In this document: positions 31,116 through 41,750 of the stretch, in pieces
How positions within the stretch are numbered: position 1 is the stretch's first letter
How the letters are laid out: each line of letters opens with the position of its first letter
Assembly (NCBI GenBank): GCA_021234155.1
Contig: JAJEKV010000006.1
Coordinates: 11,247,317-11,311,316 of the forward strand
Length of the DNA: 64,000 nt
Source of the DNA: Isoetes taiwanensis
Taxonomy: Eukaryota; Streptophyta; Lycopodiopsida; Isoetales; Isoetaceae
Direction of reading: 5' to 3'
The notes under the pieces: model-generated
Database searches by the model: none
What the model was told of the DNA's origin: nothing
Seen by the model: only the letters and a program-made list of their open reading frames with translations
Translations under genes and position numbers: made by a program

Positions 31116-33067
31116 GATTTCCATGAAATTGCAACGACCACCTTGAAAGTGCAGGAGCTTAAGGATGAAAAACAATTCATTTTTATGGATGAGAAGGTTT
31201 TCAAGAAGTTAATGGAAGTTGCCGGTATGTGGGTGAGTCGTAAACTCAGTGACGACCATGGTGACTTTCCAGACAAGCCATCGAAAGACTTCTTTAACAA
31301 GACCTGGCTCCGGTTGCTACGAGGTATGTCGAATGCAGAGGTGTCACAGCTGCTCGATGAGATTATAGAAGGCAAGACCTATTTGAAGGTGCAGTCAGGT
31401 TATAGCGGGAGATTTGATTGCAAACAATGGGCAACTGACATCAGAACCCTCACTTTTATGAGGCGAGAAATTTTATCTTATGCCACAAATTTGCTGCAAA
31501 GGGATTTCTATAGCTGGGACGAATTGCTTCAGGCTTTTCCTGATTTGGTGAGCGAGAGAATCTTGGATATATCGGATCTCGATCTGAGAATACGTGAAGG
31601 CTAACTATAACAAGGATCATACACTTGGTAACCTACCTGTAGCCTTTCTGGAGCCAGTCAGGAATATTCTAAAGCCAGAGGAGGCTAGAAAAAGAAAGGA
31701 AAAGAGAAATATTGTCATAGCAGTGACAAAGGATGGCATCCCTACTTCCTCCCAAGTGTCAGAGAATGCGACATTGATATTTATTGACATCCGAGGGATA
31801 AACAAGGTATGGGATTGCAAGAAATACACAGATCTATTTACAAGGATATCTACCATGACGAATGCCAAAGTTTATCACTTGGTCATTATCATGCGCTCAG
31901 TGAATTTGCCCAATTGCTTGTACAGTCAGAAGCAAATTCAGGGCGGTGGCTACCTATCTTTAGGTTCTTATGAAGAAATGGGATGGGAGAGCAAACGAAG
32001 GGTGAAAGAACATCAGTACTTTATTAGTCATATGTGCATTAACAGAGTGATGTTAGGTGTAGCACCTTTGTGCAACCAGAGCTGGAGCTTCACCTATCTC
32101 CACTGCGGCAAGGCTCCTAAGTCAACACCATTGCCTCCAATGCCACCGGCGGTGTAATGAGGATGCCGGCGAGAAGATAAAAAGAAATATCGGACTCTTT
32201 TACAGGCAAACCAAGATTCAAATGGGCGGCAATGGAAGGAGATCTTGTATTGAAATGCCCATTTGAAAACCTCGTATGCCTACCATATTGTTGAGCGGTG
32301 GTGCCGATCGATGGTTGCGTTCGGATTTCTTTTCTATTTGGGGCCGGCTTCGTGTTGCTCTTATGCAAGGCAAAAAGAGCGTGGCTTTCGAAAGTTCAGG
32401 TAAAGTGTGCCGTTTCCTGAGGGCGTTCTTTGAAACGCTTGATAAAATGGCCAATCCAAGTGCGGATGGGTTTGAAGAAGAGGAGAAAGCAGAGAATGTT
32501 GAGCCTGATCCAGGGATGCCCAACATCAGTATCACCCAAAACACAGATCTATCAAAGTTGGATTCCATTTTGGAAAACCTCGATGCTAAGTCCTACGAAG
32601 AGAGAATGCAAGAAACAAAACGCTTGCTTGAAGAGACGGAAAAAGGTATAGAAGCCCTGGAGCCCACTTTTCAAAAATTGAGTGCACTTAATGAGAAGCT
32701 TGATGGGTACATGCCTTTCTTGACAGGCGAACATAAGTTTGAATACGTGGGCGTAGAACACATGGAAACAGACCACCAGCACATGGAAGCAGACCAACAA
32801 AGACATGGAGGCCCGACCAAGATGAGGTTCTTGGGACACGGGGAGCATCGGTACACAAAGAAGAAGCGAAGCTCTCTCATCCACGAGAATGCTCTTGAAT
32901 CGGAGAAGGAACTTATAGGCGGGAGGCTGATCACGGTGGACAAAGTGAAAAATGGGAGCCCGATTCACATCTGCGGCAAGATCATAAACGCCATGGGTGT
33001 TGAGATTCCGAGGAGGTCACGTGTTATTCGAGGAGATGGACACAACACAAGCTATGGAATTGGGTAG

Positions 33068-33608
33068 AGAGCATGTCACCCGCATGGCCAATGAAATGGG
33101 TGTGATACCTGATCAAGTATCTGAAACACAATCAGAATAATTATTGCCTTCAATCAGAATAATTATGTTGTATATTACTTCCTTCAATGGAAATTTTGGT
33201 TTCGGGAATTTTGGTTTTGTCTTTACCCATATCTTTTACCATATGTTTAATGCTAAAAATAATCGCGACCGCGATCCTCTGTAGCAATTATATGGCTTTA
33301 AATACTAAATTTTTGTGATATGCTTGCTCCTCGGTACCTTCTTTTAACACAATGCTCTCATATGGTTTTAATAAAAGGCTCATTATTTTGTCACCTTTCA
33401 GCTGCGAAACATCGCGTTCGCGCTTCTTGCGAGAAGTTTGAACACTCCCTCCTACTACGTTCTATTCGCGGTGAACCTTTGCATTAGCTGTAAAAATTAT
33501 ATTTCCGAATAACACTGAAGCATTTGCAGAATTTGTGCAAAAAAACGCCAACTTTTACTCAATTGGTAGTAGTTTTTGCACTATATGGCTACCCGCTAAC
33601 CTATTTCA
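33068..33608. other. 3' flank of the cargo gene, right interior of element B
   Basis: AT-rich, no supported gene; holds palindrome copies at 33262-33275 and 33411-33424 before the right terminus. Confidence 0.5.
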
Positions 33609-33654
33609 TGCTAAACGAGAATTCCAAATTTCTCTAATTAATGAATTCATGCTT
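33609..33654. repeat. Right terminal inverted repeat of element B
   Basis: Ends AATTAATGAATTCATGCTT, the imperfect inverse of the left terminus; followed by the AGAC duplication. Confidence 0.8.
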
Positions 33655-33853
33655 AGACCTTGGGACACTAAGGTACCTTCTTGGAATATAGGTATGCAGG
33701 GATCCAACCACTTGTAGCATCACGTTGCATCAAACCAGTCCCTACTCCACAAATGTAACATGGACTCAAGTAAGTCTGTTACAACCCCTGCTACCATTCA
33801 ATGTGTGAACTCTTTAAAAGGCATAAATTCTGAAATGCAAGCCATCCATCCAC
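33655..33853 (+). pseudogene. Copia reverse transcriptase, continuation after element B
   Basis: From 33659 the frame reads LGTLRYLLGI, a stop, then VCRDPTTCSITLHQT; after a one-base shift it reads LLHKCNMDSSKSVTTPATIQ, standard late-RT copia sequence. It ends near 33853, where the duplicated host segment starts. It has one in-frame stop and one frameshift. Confidence 0.85.
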
Positions 33854-34226
33854 TTACAATGATAATATTTCTTCGTGTCCATCCACTTTGTAACAAAGAT
33901 TAAAGTCAAAGTATCCAAAGGGGTCCAGTATATTATTTGCATAAGCAACAGAATAGTAAATATTTCAGACCTTTCCATAGAATAAGAAATAATCATTTTT
34001 ATCCCATGTCTTTTGCTATAGTAGTCAATCTTCCTTATCTTTGGTTTACTCAACCAGGCAGAACTCGTAAGGTGTCTTGTTCTGCAATTTCAACTTAAAA
34101 AGTATAAGCGTTGTGCTCAAATATATTCATTTTAAGAAAGAGAAGTAGACAATACTTATCTCGATATTTAGAACCATATTTTAGCATGGTCTTGATCTGA
34201 AAAATAACATCGTACCATCCTACAAC
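33854..34226. repeat. Duplicated host segment, left copy, part 1
   Basis: Nearly identical to 51269-51639 in the same orientation. It continues at 42268 after the CACTA insertion. No gene could be assigned. Confidence 0.9.
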
Positions 34227-34249
34227 ACTATAACCCCAAAATCTGCCAT

Positions 34250-34700
34250 ATGTGTAGTTTTTTGCCATTGTTTTAGCAAGAAAACAACACTAAAAAACCA
34301 CCCATACTTTTGTTCCGAAAATGCTAGAAACAATAGTAGTTTTTTACTGTAGTTTTTCACACACAAAAGACACGTAGTTTTCATGCGTGGTTTTTAGACA
34401 AAAAACAATGCGTACTTTTTATGTGTAGTTTTTACCCGTGGTTTTTAGACAAAAACAATGTGTAAATTTATGTGTGGTTTTCACCCAAAATAAAAAACAA
34501 TGCATGGTTTTTAGATGTGGTCTTCACCTAGAAACAATGCATATGTCAATTCTTTAGCATGGTTTTCCTTCAATTATCCATGTGTTATTTTCATTGTTTG
34601 TAGTGAAACCACGTGTTGGTTTCTTACTAATACACATGTTGGTTTCTTACTAATACACATCGTTCTTTCTAGTGTAGGTTTAAGGACACAACAAAACTTA
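34250..34700. repeat. CACTA left subterminal motif zone
   Basis: Repeated short blocks of the type GTGTAGTTTTT, CGTAGTTTT, GTGGTTTTTAGACAAAAA and GTGTGGTTTTCACCC (about ten). The right subterminal zone (about 41960-42230) has the inverse blocks (AAAAAACCACAC, AAAAACTACG). Such arrays are transposase-binding sites in CACTA elements; binding here is inferred. Confidence 0.7.
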
Positions 34701-35329
34701 AGAATTGCGGTTGTTTTTGTTGACACAAGTTAAGAAATTGCGACGAAATGAACTTTGGCATTATCTAATGAGCATAAATTTAAGGGTGCCCTTATATCTA
34801 ATTGCTTGTTTCTAAGTTTTGTTATTACTGAACCATTGGAAAATAATAAAATACATGCCCATAAAACTATTGAATAACACGAATAGGTATTTTCAATGTA
34901 TCTCGTATTAGCTAAAAACATCTAGGATCCCAGAATAAATCTGTTTCACATAAAATTGTAAGCTGACTTACAAACTGGTCATTTGGGCTTCTCCTGATAT
35001 CCCAAACCTTTGGAACAGTTTTATGCAGCTCTTTTTGCAAAGTTTTATTGCAAGTCTTTTTGCAAAAGAAGAAAAGGCTGCATATAAGGGTCGTGTTCAC
35101 ATTTACCATTCAGATGCACTGCTGTGATGCAGAAAAAAGAAGCACTAAAAAAATCTTGCATATTCGTGCTGCTTACCCTGTCTGACTAGGGCCAAATTTG
35201 GCATGAATCCATCCCATTTTCCTCCTAGTTGAAATGCCACTGCATTTTGATTTTATAAACATACAGACTTCGCATTCTCAAAGATGGCCTGGACTTGGCT
35301 GCCGGACTTGGTCATCAAGAGCAAGAATG

Positions 35330-35830
35330 CTTCCAGCCGGCCTACAAAATATCTGAAACAAGAATTAGCAAGTGATGCATCTAAAGAAAGATACATCAGA
35401 TTCAAACAATGCCAAAATAGACTCTAGCTCCTGCCTTACCAGAAACTTCAGGATTCGAACCTCCTCAACTCATAGAAGATAGATCTGGCTCCAAGGTGCT
35501 GCCGCAAGGCTGTTAAATCCGGCTCCAAACTGCTCCAAGCTATTAAATCCGGCTCCAAGTTCTTTGCACCTCATCACTTTTCGGACTTGATAAGCCCTAA
35601 ATGATAGAACCTAGCTCACGCCTTCGGCCTACAAAATATCTGAAACAAGAATTAGCAAGTGAGGCATCTGAAGAAAGATACATCGGATTCAAACTATGCC
35701 AAAATAGAACCTAGCTCACGCTTTTAAACTTAAGCATTCTAACCTCCTCAACTCAAATAAGATGGATCCGACTCCAAAGGCTGCTGCCGCAAGGCTCCAA
35801 AGTTTGTTAAATCCGGCTCCAAGGCTGCTG
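35330..35830. repeat. Direct repeat of about 290-bp period inside the CACTA element
   Basis: A block of about 95 bp beginning GGCCTACAAAATATCTGAAA occurs at about 35338 and again at about 35627, with only a few differences. Between and after the two copies lie related GGCTCCAA/CTGCCGCAAGGCT stretches. 34700-36966 otherwise has no supported gene; short frames at 35762, 36313 and 36631 have no recognised domain. Confidence 0.7.
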
Positions 35831-36966
35831 CACCTCGTCACTTTCGGAGGATTATTTCATTTGCAGTTAGAGAGGAGAAAGTACCGGGCTATGGCTATGG
35901 TCGCCGGAATGGGAGCAGAAGGGTTAGGGCAAATGTACAGGTCCCGGAATAGAGTTCTCCTGCCCATACTTGTGTTTCTTAATTGTGTATAATTGTGTTT
36001 CTTTAACAAAGTAGTTAGGTCAGGTTAGATCTCAATCGTTGGATCAAGTCCTATAAGATTAGATCTCAACCGTTGGATAAGCTGTGTTACCAGCCAATAA
36101 CAAAGTGTTGTCAAATTTTCTTTCTAAAAAAAAAAAAGCACAATAGAAATTGAAAACAAACTAGGATGTATAGGGGAATGCCCACCGGGAGCACTTTCTG
36201 GTGTGGTTCGGCGGAGTCGGGAGCGGGTAGCCACACCGCAAAAAACTACTCGTTGAGCTTAGAAGGTTGTTAACTACAAAACTCATAGTCATCGCCGCAA
36301 TCAAAGAACAAAATGCTCTATTTTTTACCTTTGGAAGCTGTGGCTATGGTGGCTTTATCTTCTGCGGCGCCGAATATAGATCCCCATAAGCCCCTTCCCA
36401 TCCTCTTTTTCGTCAGATTTTTACCTGCAATAGGCGGTTCTATCAGGTTCAATTCTATAAGCATGTTTCCTATCCTCCTTCCACTCTTCCTAATTCTTGC
36501 ACAAGCTAAGCTATAGATATGGCCATCAGACAAAAGAACCATCAATGTGCATACGTGGTTAGTCATAAGTTAAGTTAAGTGATACCTTTTGAAATTTTAA
36601 AGTTTAACTATTGGATTATAAACCATTGAATTGTCAAATATAAACAATAAATACCTGAAAATGTACAAATACATCCCGGACTCACTGGTTTGCAAAACCG
36701 AGGCTTCACTGATGAGCTCCAGTCAAACCAATGCAAGCAAAAAGACTTCACGAATCACTTGTACAGAAAGCCATGACTTTTATTCAAAAAGTAAAGACTT
36801 GCTTCAAGTTGACATGGAATATGATGATGTGGCACTCCAATTAGGTGACATGTCATGCCAAGTAAGGAAGGCCGACCAACAATGAAGTACAACCCTGATT
36901 TTTCATGGGGTGGTGTGGCAATGTTTGGCGACATGGCCAGCAGCCCGGGGTCACCTCAGCAGCCTG

Positions 36967-38490
36967 GGGAAAGCTCAAACATGCCAAGGTGGCTCAAACA
37001 TGCCACCTAGGCTCCAACATGCCAAGGTGGCCCCAACATGCCACCTAGGCTTTAACATGCCAAGGCGGCTCAAACATGCCACCTAAGCTCCAACATGCCA
37101 AGGTGGCCCCAACATGCCACCTAGGCTCCAACATGCCACCTAGGCTCAAACATGCCAAGGTGGCTCAAACATTCCACCTAGGCTCCAACATGCCACCTAG
37201 GCTCCAACATGCCAAGGTGGCCCCAACATGCCACCTAGGCTCCAACATGCCAAGGTGGCCCCAACATGCCACCTAGGCTCCAACATGCCAAGGTGACTCA
37301 AACATGCCACCTAAGCTCCAACATGCCAAGGTGGCCCCAACATGCCACCTAGGCTCCAACATGCCAAGGTGGCTCAAACATGCCACCTAGGCTCCAACAT
37401 GCCACCTAGGCTCCAACATGCCAAGGTGGCTCAAACATTCCACCTAGGCTCCAACATGCCAAGGTGGCCCCAACATGCCACCTAGGCTCCAACATGCCAA
37501 GGTGGTTCGAACATGCCACCTAGGCTCCAACATGCCAAGGTGGCTCAAACATGCCACCTAGGCTCCAACATGCCACCTAGGCTCAAACATGCCAAGGTGC
37601 CTCCAACATGCCACCTAGGCTCCAACATGACAAGGTGGCTCAAACATGCCACCTAGGCTCCAACATTCTCAAACATGCCAAGGTGGCTCAAACATGCCAC
37701 CTAGGCTCCAACATGCCACTATAGGCTCAAACATGCCAAGGTGGCTCCAACATGCCACCTAGGCTCCAACATGCCACCTAGGCTCAAACATGTTTGAGCC
37801 TAGGTGGCATGTTGAAGGTTCGTGGCAACGCTTTGAGCCACCTTGGCATGTTGGAGCCCCGTGGTGGCATGTTTGAGCCACCTGGCATGTTTAATCCTAA
37901 GTGGGAGTCTTGGTGGCATCTTGGAGCGGCGTGGCATGTTTGAGCCACCTTGGCATGTTTGAGCCTAGGTGGCATGTTGGAGCGTGTGTGGCATGTTTGA
38001 GCCACCTTGGCATGTTGGAGCCACCATGGCATGTTTGATCCTAGGTGGCATGTTGGAGCCTAGGTGGCATGTTGGAGCCTAGGTGGCATCTTGGTGTGCG
38101 CGTGGCATGTTTGAGCCACCTTGGCATGTTCGAGCCTAGGTGGCATGTTGGTGCCGAGGTGGCATGTTTGAGCCACCTTGGCACGTTGGAGCCTAGGTGG
38201 CATGTTGGAGCGCGCGTGGCATGTTGGAGCCTAGGTGGCATGTTTGAGCCACCTTGGAATGATGGAGCCTAGGGGTGGCATATTGGAGCCCACGTGGCAT
38301 GTTTGAGCCGCCTTGGCATGTTGGAGCCCGCGTGGCATGTTTGAGCCACTTTGGCATGTTTGAGCCACCTTGGCATTTTGGAGCCCACGTGGCATGTTTG
38401 ATCCACCTTGGCATGTTGGAGCCTAGGTGGCATGTTGGAGCTTTCGCATGGCATGTTTGAACCACCTTGGCATGTTTGAGATACCTTGGC
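36967..38490. repeat. Fold-back minisatellite array, first block
   Basis: Alternating 19-bp units CATGCCACCTAGGCTCCAA (type A) and CATGCCAAGGTGGCTCAAA (type B). From 36967 to about 37790 they read on the plus strand; from 37791 to about 38490 the same units read inverted. The switch is a perfect palindrome, GGCTCAAACA|TGTTTGAGCC, at 37781-37800. The core of A (CCACCTAGG) is also one base from the inverse of the core of B (CCACCTTGG), so neighbouring units can pair as well. All overlapping frames on both strands are by-products of the repeat. Confidence 0.95.
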
Positions 38491-39908
38491 ATGTTGAAAA
38501 ACTCGAGATAACATCATTTGAGTGTGCAGATCTTGTTTTGTCTCAGGGAAGTGCACTAACCAATTTTTCTTCCAACTTTGAACCCGATTTACTCAGACAT
38601 CCCAGATCCAAATTGAGCCAAGTTTTCTTCCACATGTCACCACAATGTTTCTCTTGTTGTTCCTCCAAAAATCATTTGAAAAAGATAAGCACAACTCGAG
38701 ATATTCAGATCTAAGTGCAACTACCTCATTTTGCTTTAGGGATCCTAATGTAGTTGATGCCTTTTTGCATAATTTTGCATAAAGATTGGTTGCCTTAAGC
38801 AACCTGGAGGTTCTAACACACCATATCCATATCACAGCATGTGTCCTAAGTGCAAAAGACCAAAATTCGACCTCCAAAATGTAAACTCTTCAACAACCTA
38901 GCAACTCATAGGGTTTACGTTTTGGAGGCCGAAACGTGGTTCTTTTCATGGATAACTTGGTGGACCATCTCTAAACATGAATGCAGAGTCATGCCAACTG
39001 AAGAAATGGGGTTCGGATCTATCAGTCATCCAGAATATCCCAAACAATGTCTTCCTAATGCAAAAGTGGCTCTTGACTTCTAATTGCCATAGGGGGAGAA
39101 GAATAGATGCAAACCCCATTTCTTCAGTTCATATTGCTTCGCGTCTTCAACTGCAACCTCCCGACCATGTCCCAAGTGCAAACCACCAGAACTCGACCTC
39201 CAGAACGTAAACCCTTCAATAACCTAGCATCACACAGGGTTTACGTTTCGGAGGCCATATCCTAGTCAGATTCGACCAGGATCTTACACAATGTCATCGC
39301 GTAGAGGGAGGGTGTTGACGCCAGAAGACGGACCCTTAAAACCTTCTGAAAGCAGCTCGACCTAAAAGTCAATTGGCCTAGGAGGTGGCTGCGGAATACT
39401 GCCATGTAGAGGGTTCGTGTTTCTTTCGTTGCAAAAATGACCGTGTAACTTGGTCCCTAGGGTAATTTCACCATTCCGAACGACATGGCGAAGTCGAATC
39501 TCCATTCCGGAGCCTTTGTACTGCCCGAACGACAAAACACTTGGGTTTCTACACGGTCAACCGCAGGACGCTTCGTGGTTTGGTAAGTTCTCCCGGACCG
39601 ATCTTGGATTTTTTTGAACCCGCCGGCGGGTTACTTTGAAATGGGATTCAACGGTTGGATAGCGAAACCGAGGTCTGGGAGGGGGGGCATTGGCATTTTC
39701 CCTCCCGGAGGAGCGCTGGCAAAAAAGGCTGCCTCGACAACCTTTCTGATGTTCGTCTCATGGGGTCTGGCCTCTCCCCTCTGGTGAGGAAGCCGCGCAA
39801 AGTCCTGGTCCGGGTTTCGACTTGGGAAGGATGTCGGGCTTTTAAGTTCTTCAAGATCCCTCTATTCTATCCCTTGCCAAACTCGTCTACCAAAAATTCC
39901 ACTTGGAG
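38491..39908. other. Spacer between the two minisatellite blocks, with a nested fold-back
   Basis: No supported gene. At 38845-38935 and 39165-39253 lies a repeated block of about 90 bp, each copy itself a hairpin (CGACCTCCAAAATGTAAAC ... GTTTACGTTTTGGAGGCCG). Between them AACTGAAGAAATGGGGTT (about 38997) pairs with AACCCCATTTCTTCAGTT (about 39111), so 38860-39255 can fold as one larger inverted repeat. 39290-39908 has no recognisable content. Confidence 0.6.
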
Positions 39909-41750
39909 TGCCTAGGTGGCATGGTTGAGCTGTTTGAGCCACCTTGGCATGTTTGAGCCTAGGTGGCATGTTGAAGCCTAGTGGCATGTTGCAGCCACCT
40001 TGGCATGTTTGTGGCATGTTGGAGCCTAGGTGGCATGTTGGAGCCACCTTGGCATGTTTGAGCCACCTTGGAGCCTAGGTGGCATGTTTGAGCCACCTTG
40101 TCATGTGGGAGCCTAGGTGGCATGTTGGAGCCCACGTGGCATGTTTGAGCCACCTTGGCATGTTTGAGCCTAGGTGGCATGTTGGAGCCTCGGTGGCATG
40201 TTTGAGCCTATAGCGGCATGTTTGTGGCATGTTGGAGCCTAGGGTGACATGTTGGAGCCACTTTGGCATGTTTCATGCCCACCTTGGAGCCCTAGGTGGC
40301 ATGTTTGAGCCACCTTGTCATGTTGGAGCCTAGGTGGCATGTTGGAGCCACCTTGTCATGTTGGAGCCTAGGTGGCATGTTGGAGCCACCTTGGCATGTT
40401 GGAGCCTAGGGTGGCATGTTGGAGCCCATGTGGCATGTTTGAGCCACCTTGGCATGTTTGAGCCTAGGGTGGCATGTTGGAGCCTAGGTGGCATGTTTGA
40501 GCCACCTTGGCATGTTTGAGCCCATTGGAGCCTAGGTGGTATGTTTGAGCCACCTTGGCATGTTTGAGAATGTTGGAGCCTAGGTGGCATGTTTGAGCCA
40601 CCTTGTCATGTTGGAGCCTAGGTGGCATGTATGAGCCCAGGGTGGCATGTTTGAGCCACCTTGGCATGTTTGAGCCTATATGTGGCATGTTGGAACCTAG
40701 GTGGCATGTTTGAGCCACCTTGGCATGTTGGAGCCTAGGTGGCATGTTGGAGCCCTAGGGGCGTGGCATGTTTGAGCCACCTTGGCATGTTTGAGCCACC
40801 TTGGCATGTTGGAGCCACCTTGGCATGTTGGAGCCTAGGGTGGCATGTTGGAGCCTAGGTGGCATGTTGAAGCACACGTGGCATGTTTGAGCCACCTTGG
40901 CATGTTTGAGCCTAGGTGGCATGTATGATTGGAGCCTAGAAGGCATGTTGGAGCCCACGTGCCATGTTTGAGCCACCTTGGCATGTTGGAGCCTAGGTGG
41001 CCTTGGAGCCCGTGGCATGTTTGAGCCACCTTGGCATGTTGGAGCCTAGGTGGCATGTTTGAGTCACCTTGGCATGTTGGAGCCTTGATGGTGGCATGTT
41101 TTGAGCCACCTTGGCATGTTTGAGCCTAGGTGGCATGTTGGAGCCTAGGTGGCATGTTTGAGCCACCTTGGTACGTTGGAGCCTAGGTGGCATGTTGGAG
41201 CCCATTGGCATGTTTGAGCCACCTTGGCATGTTGGAGCCTAGGTGGCATGTTGGAGCCCGTGTACCTTTGCTGCCTAGGTGGCATATTGGAGCCGTGGAG
41301 ATGTTTGAGCCACCTTGGCATGTTAGAGCCTAGGGTGGCATTTTTGAGCCCCGCCTTTGGCATGTTGGAGCCAGGTGGCATGTTGTGAGCCACCTTGGCA
41401 TGTTGGAGCCCGTGTGGCATGTTTGAGATACCTTGGCATGTTTGAGCCCGGGTGGCATGTTGGAGCCTAGGTGACATGTTTGAGCCACCTTGGCATGTTG
41501 GAGCCTAGGTGGCATGTTGGAGCCCACGTGGCATGTTTGAGCCACCTTGGCATGTTGGAGCCCACATGGCATGTTTGAGCCACCTTGTATTGGAGCCTAG
41601 TTGGCATGTTGGAGCCCACGTGGCGTGATTGAGCCACCTTGGCATGTTGGAGCCTAGGTGGCATATTGGAGTCCACGTGGCATGTTTGAGCCACCTTGGC
41701 ATGTTAGAGCCACCTTGGCATGTTATAGTAGGTGTGGCATGTTTGAGTCC
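39909..41750. repeat. Fold-back minisatellite array, second block
   Basis: The same A and B units as at 36967-38490, here all inverted (TTTGAGCCACCTTGGCATG and TTGGAGCCTAGGTGGCATG), about 1.84 kb, with many truncated or variant units. 41760-41960 is unique, followed by the right subterminal zone of the CACTA element. Confidence 0.95.

Larger units (their letters stand above)
29021..33067 (+). pseudogene. ParB-like / N4-N6 methyltransferase-like multi-domain gene of element B
   Basis: Exon 1 29021-29048 (MAPKDSLRE then a split codon), intron 29049-29496 (GT...AG) and exon 2 from 29497 join in frame as REALALFRGPDVEP. Exon 2 stays open to 30546 with an uncharacterised N-terminal part and a Pro/Ser-rich linker. 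After a probable intron ending in TTTCAG (about 30705), GKKFYIISGNHSICAAQLL resembles the GxHRxxA core of ParB/Srx-like domains (R replaced by S). A 69-bp in-frame intron lies at 31047-31115. Then LIFIDIRGINKVWD (about 31774) sits where a DPPY/DPPW motif is expected, and DFFSIWGRLRVALMQGKK followed by SVAFE (about 32324) where motif I (FxGxG, then acidic) is expected in beta-class enzymes. Both motifs are degenerate. A coiled coil lies at about 32540-32710. At least two frame changes; probably not active as it stands. Confidence 0.5.
27657..33424. repeat. Dispersed GC-rich palindrome family, consensus ATCGCG(G/A)CCGCGAT
   Basis: Copies seen at 27657, 27747 (half), 27935, 29077, 29141, 29217, 29294, 29358, 29404, 31074, 33262 and 33411; a weaker one near 28862. 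Each is about 14 bp; several are part of a longer inverted repeat with CAGCAAG/CTTGCTG arms. All lie in intergenic or intronic DNA of element B and none was found elsewhere in the window. They cluster on the side of the ParB/methyltransferase-like gene. Possible roles are protein-binding sites, methylation targets or structure; none is shown. Confidence 0.8.
24245..33654. mobile_element. Element B: 9,410-bp cargo DNA transposon with DUF7869-like transposase and ParB/methyltransferase-like gene
   Basis: Left end AAGCATGATTTCATTAATTG. The complement of the right end begins AAGCATGAATTCATTAATTA; 24 of the first 28 positions match. Flanks are AGAC on both sides. Joining 24244 to 33659 gives ATG ACA GAC CTT GGG ACA and onward, reading MTDLGTLRYLLGI, the continuous conserved copia RT sequence, which proves the insertion and its borders. 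Contents from left: 80-aa gene (+), transposase (-), non-coding zone with palindromes, ParB/methyltransferase-like gene (+), palindromes, right end. The superfamily is not clear. Element A at 1-1731 is a second family member. Confidence 0.9.

Noticed and set aside
29021-33067. Bacterial or phage contamination as the source of the ParB/methyltransferase-like gene
   Set aside because: The gene lies inside TIRs with a TSD in a copia element and has GT-AG introns, so it is integrated eukaryotic sequence.
34515-35109. Short frames at the left end of the CACTA element as remnants of a transposase
   Set aside because: No similarity to CACTA transposases is visible; they overlap the subterminal motif zone and AT-rich DNA.
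36967-41750. Many overlapping open frames on both strands with CHLGSNMPRWLKHAT-like protein repeats
   Set aside because: The 19-bp units are not coding units; the frames exist because the repeat lacks stops in several phases. Codons drift between variants with no sign of constraint.
36967-41750. CRISPR-like array reading of the regularly spaced repeats
   Set aside because: There are no unique spacers; units alternate directly, the DNA is plant nuclear and no cas genes exist.
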